DNA of 64,000 nt. Origin: Coriaria nepalensis (lineage: Eukaryota; Streptophyta; Magnoliopsida; Cucurbitales; Coriariaceae). The notes below the pieces were generated by a model. The model saw only the letters and a program-made list of their open reading frames with translations, made no database searches and was not told the DNA's origin. Shown one piece after another: positions 58,696 to 64,000 of the stretch. The translations under genes and the position numbers were made by a program. The first letter of the stretch is position 1, and every line of letters starts with the position of its first letter. Where the stretch lies: contig CP114488.1 of assembly GCA_027186245.1 (NCBI GenBank), forward strand, positions 1,872,501-1,936,500. Reading direction: 5' to 3'.

Positions 58696-61600
58696 ATGGT
58701 TAGGGGAAAGACTGAAATGAAGAGAATAGAAAACGCAACAAGCAGACAAGTAACTTTCTCAAAGAGAAGAAACGGGCTTCTGAAAAAAGCGTTCGAGCTA
58801 TCAGTTCTCTGTGATGCTGAAGTTGCACTCATCATCTTCTCTCCTAGAGGCAAACTCTACGAGTTTTCCAGCTCCAGGTAATGTTCTTACTATCCATAAT
58901 CCAACCAGTATAATTACTGAAGTTTAATCTAATTAAACATATATTAACATAATTTGTTACACGTATATATGTATATTCATATATGTACTCTACAAGAAAC
59001 AATCTAGAATCGTCCATTGTTTTTAGAGTTACAAACTAATGCTTCGATCAGTTTAAGACAGCAAGTACTGATTAGTCCATTCTATATTATTGCTTGTTCA
59101 GTCTGTCAGTCAACAGCAATAAACCCTTTGTAGTTGCAGAGGGCAGACTATAATCGTGAGAATTTCTACGGTAGACCATATGTATGTAGACTGATTTATC
59201 TCATATAATATAATTAAAATTAATATAATAGACTGATGTAAAATTAATATGAGCAATTAAAATCAATCGAAACAATTTATAGTTAAAAATTTGTCATAGT
59301 TTAAATGTTTAGGACATGACAATGCTGCACCCTGAACGAGGTTACAGCTCCTTCTTTTGAAGCATAAAGATCAAATGTCTAGTTTAAAGAAGTATAATAA
59401 ACTGGATCACGTGTCTTGTCTTATATTTTAATGGACAGGCAGCAGCATAGTAATTATTTCGAGGTATTCTTACAGTTACTCTAAATTACACAGTCCAAGA
59501 TATATATATATATATAGATATATTCACATTTTAGAAGCAATAGAGTTAACTCCATCTCGTCCACTAAGAGGAAATCTTAGAAGCAATAGAGTTAACTCCA
59601 TCTCGTCCACTAAGAGGACGTTTATTATGAGAATAAGAATAAAAATTGATGCTGATAATTTTTTTATATCTGTTTGATCGTACAGTTAATAAGAATAAGA
59701 ATGAGAAATAAGAATACATCAAAGTGTAATATTCTATTAAGAGAAAAGTAATTAATGATATATGACTTAATCATATAGTATCTGATATAATTTATGAGTT
59801 GTGCAAATTCAACAGTTAGTGGTAAGATCTAATTATTTGTCTAAGTAGTTTAATTAGTATGTATATATGTATTAGCGATTTTAGAATCAAATTTCTAAAA
59901 CTAGTAGCTTATTATGAGATTTATTTTTAAATAGATATTAAATTACTTATCCTCTAAAGTGTATTATAATAATAATTTCTTGCCATGTAAAGCCTGATGC
60001 TGATCATGACTCACTCATTTCAGAATTGAATATATTAATGTGTTAAAGTAAAATGGCTGAATCAATGCAGTACTAAATGGTGTGTTTTCATTTTGTGTAT
60101 TAATGGAGATGCTTCCAGTATGAACAAGACGATAGAACGCTATCAGGGAAGAGCTAATAAGGATGCAGGTCCCAAAAGCAGAGATGTTCAAGACGATTTG
60201 GAGGTAATATAATTAATTAATTAATCTTCCCTCCAATTAATTCACTCTAATTAGGCTATAAACAGTAAATCTAAGGCTATGATATATTCGAATATCAAGT
60301 AAAAAATATTGGTTGATAAATTCTTTGAGTTGTCCGCGTGGTCAAGGCTCTAAGTCTCAGATGATATCCATCTCGAGATGTTGAGTTTCACACTACATAT
60401 AAGACTTCTTAAACCAACCATCACGTAGTACCAATGGAGTGAAGGTCTTATAACTTCCTTAACTTACAGACAATAACTGGATAGTTGCCTGGAAACACCT
60501 CGCCAAAAAAAGAAAAAAAAATCTTTTTAATGTTATTTAAGGTGTTACTTTTGATTTCTTTTTATTTGTAGATACTTAATTAGATGTGCAAGATATTACA
60601 CAATCTTGAATTAAATGGATTTTTTTGTTTTTTTTTTTTTGGCCCAAGAACTAAATGGATTATCTGCATGAAAACAGGAGGGGAAGAATGACTCATTGAG
60701 CATGGAAAAGAAGATTGAAAAGCTCGAAATTCTTAAACGGTTCGAGGGTTTCATATTAATTCCAACATCGTGATCGATAATTACCGATTAATTAAATTAA
60801 ATAGTTGGATTATAATTGCTAAATACTAAGTATATTTGTACATATATATACATCTTAATTATGGTCTATAATGACATAGATATTTTGTTCAACTTTTTCG
60901 AATTGGATAGAAAACTGCTGGGAGATGGTTTGGATGTATGTTCAATTGAAGAGCTTCAATTGGTAGAGAACCAGTTGGAAAGAAGCATAACGAAAATTAG
61001 AGCAAGAAAGGTACGTAACTAGGGTAAATAAATGCCTTCGGACTGGCATTTTAAACTGTGGTTTGAATAGACTAGGATTTACGCAAACTGAATTCTAGTT
61101 CCGTTATGTGGTAAACTGGATTTTCATTTAGATACTAATGGAAGCAATTTGCGATATTTTGTGGGGTTTAGATCTGATTTTAGTCTCAAACCGTAAAGTT
61201 AAACACTTGATGTTTAATCATGTCGTAGGATCAAATACTAAGGAGGCAGATTGAGCAACTCAAGGAAGAGGTAAAGTAAATCTGTACCCAGTTTTATTTT
61301 GGAACAATTTGTACGTAGATACAAAAGATGAAAACAGTAATTATAATAAGTAAAATTAGGATGTGCACTTAATTAAGGTAGACCGAATAATTACAATCAG
61401 ATGCATACCCGTTTTAATGGATAATATGATATGTGGAACTGATATTTACGATTGTAATCGATTGTTTATGATAGACCAAATATACCAAAGAATTCCTCCT
61501 TCCATTTCCTTGTAGAAATTGAGAGGAGTTAGATCCTGTGCTGATTACTTGCAAATTTTCATTTATTGTAGGAGGAAATATTACTGGAAGAAAATGCTAG

Positions 61601-61837
61601 ATTACGCCAGAAGGTGATTTTACATTTTTGTCTTTCCATTTTCTAGCATTTACTAAAATTACCAATTTAATTTGAAAATCTCTTTAAGCTTATATTTTCT
61701 TCTTTTATTAATTTATTATTTTATTTAACTTGAAGAGAACACATTGGGGTCTGCAGCCGTTGAAAGCAGCAAGCAAAAGGCAAGAAATAGTAATCCAGAA
61801 TGTGGAGACACAATTGTTCATAGGACCACCTAATTAA
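58696..61837 (+). CDS. SOC1/TM3-clade MIKC MADS-box transcription factor
   Basis: This is a nuclear MADS-domain factor of the flowering-time SOC1/AGL19/AGL42 group. Seven exons: 58696-58877, 60119-60203, 60678-60739, 60911-61010, 61229-61270, 61572-61613, 61736-61837. They give 204 residues. The MADS domain is residues 1-60 ([37 protein letters not shown]), with the I region in exon 2, the K domain in exons 3-6 ([24 protein letters not shown]) and a short C-terminus ending [11 protein letters not shown], the SOC1-motif. The 42-bp exons 5 and 6 are typical of the clade. The last acceptor was chosen to keep that motif in frame. It gives HWGLQP where relatives usually have CGxQP. From memory the positional match is AGL19 (At4g22950). 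Confidence 0.92.
59531..59617. repeat. 46-bp tandem duplication in MADS intron 1
   Basis: TTAGAAGCAATAGAGTTAAC...CACTAAGAGGA occurs at 59531-59576 and again from 59577, essentially identical, so it is recent. The intron is 1,241 bp, the largest of the gene. Confidence 0.9.
60326..60520 (+). mobile_element. Possible tRNA-derived SINE in MADS intron 2
   Basis: TTGTCCGCGTGGTCAAGGCT resembles a tRNA box A region, and about 45 bp later GTTGAGTTTCACAC weakly resembles box B. The unit of about 190 bp ends in an A-rich tail (AAAAAAAGAAAAAAAAA). No clear target duplication was found, so it is tentative. Confidence 0.3.
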
Positions 61838-62591
61838 AAGACAACGGCACTACCTTAATGATTTTCAGATTCCCCGATTCTCTTACAAGAAGTGTATGTC
61901 TGCCTACATGTTCTTCATCATTTCAGAATCTTGAATATAACCGGAAAGAAAAAAAAAAAAAAAAAAAAAGAATTGTGTGTATGTCGTTTCTCTTAACGAT
62001 GGATACGGATCGTTCTACCCATAACATGAAATGTTTGCGTGTTTTAAGAATTAAGAGTGTGTAAACTGTATATTGACGAGTTAATTAATAATGCATCCTT
62101 AGTTAATAGCTAATCGTTACATCTTAATTTGCTTTGTTTGTATTTTAATCGAATAAGAGTTTTGTTAATTTCATTTGGCTATAAATTTGAAATGTAAGTA
62201 ATGTTCTCTAGACAATAGTAGACATGTATGTTATGTAATAAGTTAAATGAATAGCTAATAGGCTTAAATTAAATTTTATCTCTTTTTGGCCATATTTTTT
62301 TTTTATAAAAATGATGTTTACATATTCAACACATTTTATAAGGATAAGGTATGGAAATTGGAAGCTTTCCAAACGGGCAATTGAATTTATAAAACTATAT
62401 AGCTTCACTGCTGGTCCCCCTCTCTAATTCTCTGTCAATAATCGATTAATCGACTTAAAAACAAACCTAAACCAAATCGAAATCGATCAAGTTCATAACT
62501 CCAAGAACATATCTAATATCGATTTGGTTTGTTTTTGAACCAAGATCTGAAATCGATCTAGTTCAGAGGATTAAGAAGCTGATCAATTTTA

Positions 62592-62655
62592 GATATAGTT
62601 CAAGAACAAACTTGATTGAAATTGACCTAGTTTAAGTTCGTTCTTGAACTATATC
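62592..62655. repeat. Hairpin-forming inverted repeat (22-bp stem, 20-bp loop)
   Basis: GATATAGTTCAAGAACAAAC at 62592 pairs with GTTCGTTCTTGAACTATATC ending at 62655, with one mismatch over 22 bp. Weaker pairing continues outside it (CTGATCAATTT / TGATTTTGATC), and AACCAAATCGA-type sequences occur on both sides between about 62460 and 62700. This suggests a small foldback element. Confidence 0.7.
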
Positions 62656-63716
62656 TGATTTTGATCTAGTTTTAGTTTGTTCTTGGACCAAATCGAAAAC
62701 AATTGAATCAAATAAAAATTGATTCTTACATAGAAAGAGAGAGAGTTCGAGGGGGGCAACTATCGGTAATGGAAGCCACGACTTTGGCAGCGGCAGCAGT
62801 TGTGGAGAAGAAAGGGACATGAATCAAAGAAGGAGTATTTTTATAATTAATGAAACTTGGGGGACCTAAATCTAATTTAGTCGTTATGAGTTTGTATTAC
62901 TGTTTGCGTATTATCATTTGTGGATCTCTCCAAATCATCAAATGATGTGGAATTTCAAAAAATGGCATATGAATTCATAAACATGAATTTGTAAATATTT
63001 CTGACACAAAAGTTAATGCCAAATGGCTTGGTCGGCTCAATAAACACGTTTTATATTTTATAAACACAAAATCTATTTTATAGAACACACCTCAGTTATT
63101 GTTATTGCCTTATTTTCTAATTAAATGGAATCTAGATTTGGTGCAAGCCAATGAGTGAGTGTCCAAGGACTGTCATGTCAAATAACATATTCACATCATA
63201 TTAATAATATGTATTTATTATTTATATATTATTTTATTATTTATTTATCAATATGATCTAAATATATTCTTAGACGATCTTGTATAGACGAGCCTTATCA
63301 ATGATCACGTATAAACACGCATTAATAAAACATTAACCAAATCCCGATTCAACTAAATGAGCCTCTTACTCTTCACATTGGTCTTAATCTATAGTTAAAT
63401 CCATTTTAGCTTCAAAAAGTTTTTCCAATTTTACCTTTGGTTTTATCCATTTTCATTATTATTTACTTTAAAAACAACATTACAACCATATAAAGCAATG
63501 AATAAGGACCTTGTACAATAATAGGTTTTACGTCTAAAAGTCAACTCATACAAAAGTTTTATCACACCAATAGTTTCATTTTGATTTAATCATTAAAAAA
63601 AATATGAAATAATAATATTTAAATTACTAAATTATCCTCAATATAATCTAAAATAAAAAATTATAATCCATTAAAAAATCTAAAAATCTAAAAAATAAAT
63701 ATTATTTGTATCGCTC

Positions 63717-63910
63717 GATTGTTCAATAGCTCTATAATTATAATCAATTGAGCAATTGATAAAAATAGATAAACATAATTTTTCTGATTACTTAATGACT
63801 TTATAATTATGAGTTATTGAGCAATAAAAAAAATAGACAGAAACTTGAACATCTCTAGTCTTTCGATATGATTGCTCAATGGCTCTATAATTTGGAACCA
63901 TTAAGCAATG
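63717..63910. repeat. Three diverged copies of a palindrome of about 40 bp
   Basis: Units at about 63717-63760, 63786-63825 and 63870-63910 each have the form TTGNTCAATGGCT...TATAAT...CCATTGAGCAA with variations, so each can fold on itself. They lie in AT-rich DNA with no gene. Confidence 0.55.
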
Positions 63911-64000
63911 CGACAACATAGAGACTTTTAACTTTCTAATCAATAATACTAATTTCATTTTATTATTTTCATTTTATATAAATGAAAAGTTATTTCGTAA

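Larger units (their letters stand above)
61838..64000. other. Gene-free AT-rich flank with hairpin repeats
   Basis: MADS 3' UTR, then AT-rich DNA. A perfect-but-one 22-bp inverted repeat and three copies of a small palindrome are listed separately. No gene is supported. Confidence 0.45.

Noticed and set aside
62632..62820. 62-codon minus-strand frame
   Set aside because: It overlaps a foldback repeat and has no conserved features.
1..64000. CRISPR arrays, operons, phage or bacterial defence systems
   Set aside because: The window is clearly plant nuclear DNA with spliced genes. The only regular array (63-bp units) has no unique spacers.

Overview
This is nuclear DNA from a flowering plant, most likely a core eudicot. 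The genes are split by short GT-AG introns, the intergenic DNA is AT-rich, Ty1/copia, Ty3/gypsy, LINE and MITE relics are present, and every recognisable protein is of a plant family. I cannot name the species from the sequence alone.

Layout, left to right. 1-3.4 kb: the 3' part of an RFC2 (replication factor C) gene that has lost its ATPase core, a LINE RNase H scrap, and a ribosomal protein eL24 gene interrupted by an in-frame TAG. 4.4-8.9 kb (minus): a 14-exon PAS-domain Raf-like kinase with a MITE in one intron. 10.8-12.7 kb: a broken Ty1/copia element. 14.9-18 kb: an SCL28-type GRAS regulator behind several MSA-like AACGG motifs. 18.9-21.8 kb: an 8-exon MBOAT lysophospholipid acyltransferase. 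25.1-26.7 kb (minus): an intronless MATE transporter. 27-32.6 kb: gene-poor AT-rich DNA with simple repeats. 32.6-35.2 kb: a DUF4378 protein. 35.6-37.6 kb: a UTR2/UTR4-type nucleotide-sugar transporter. 38.5-41.4 kb: a NUP50-like nucleoporin with a RanBP1 domain. 41.6-44 kb: gene-free, LTR-like DNA. 45.6-48.1 kb: a HOTHEAD-type GMC oxidoreductase. 48.5-49.1 kb: a MIR399 gene with three PHR1-type (P1BS) sites. 49.56-50.44 kb: a large foldback element. 50.7-52.4 kb: an intronless molybdenum-cofactor-sulfurase-like protein. 52.9-54.85 kb (minus): an internally deleted Ty3/gypsy element carrying a 63-bp minisatellite. 55.05-55.7 kb: an orphan last exon of a cucumisin-type subtilase. 58.3-61.8 kb: a 7-exon SOC1/TM3-clade MADS-box gene. 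61.8-64 kb: AT-rich DNA with hairpin-forming repeats.

The genes do not form an operon or pathway. From memory of Arabidopsis, their order mixes the At1g63 neighbourhood (RFC2, SCL28, MBOAT, MIR399B) with the At4g22.9-At4g23.1 neighbourhood (PAS kinase, MATE, DUF4378 protein, UTR2, Mo-cofactor-sulfurase-like, AGL19). This would fit an ancestral block that was later duplicated and lost genes differentially. The decayed RFC2 and eL24 at the left edge would be such losses in progress in this genome. The most informative items not visible as ORFs are the MIR399 locus with its phosphate-starvation promoter sites, the paired decay of RFC2 and eL24, the foldback element, and the gypsy relic with its minisatellite.
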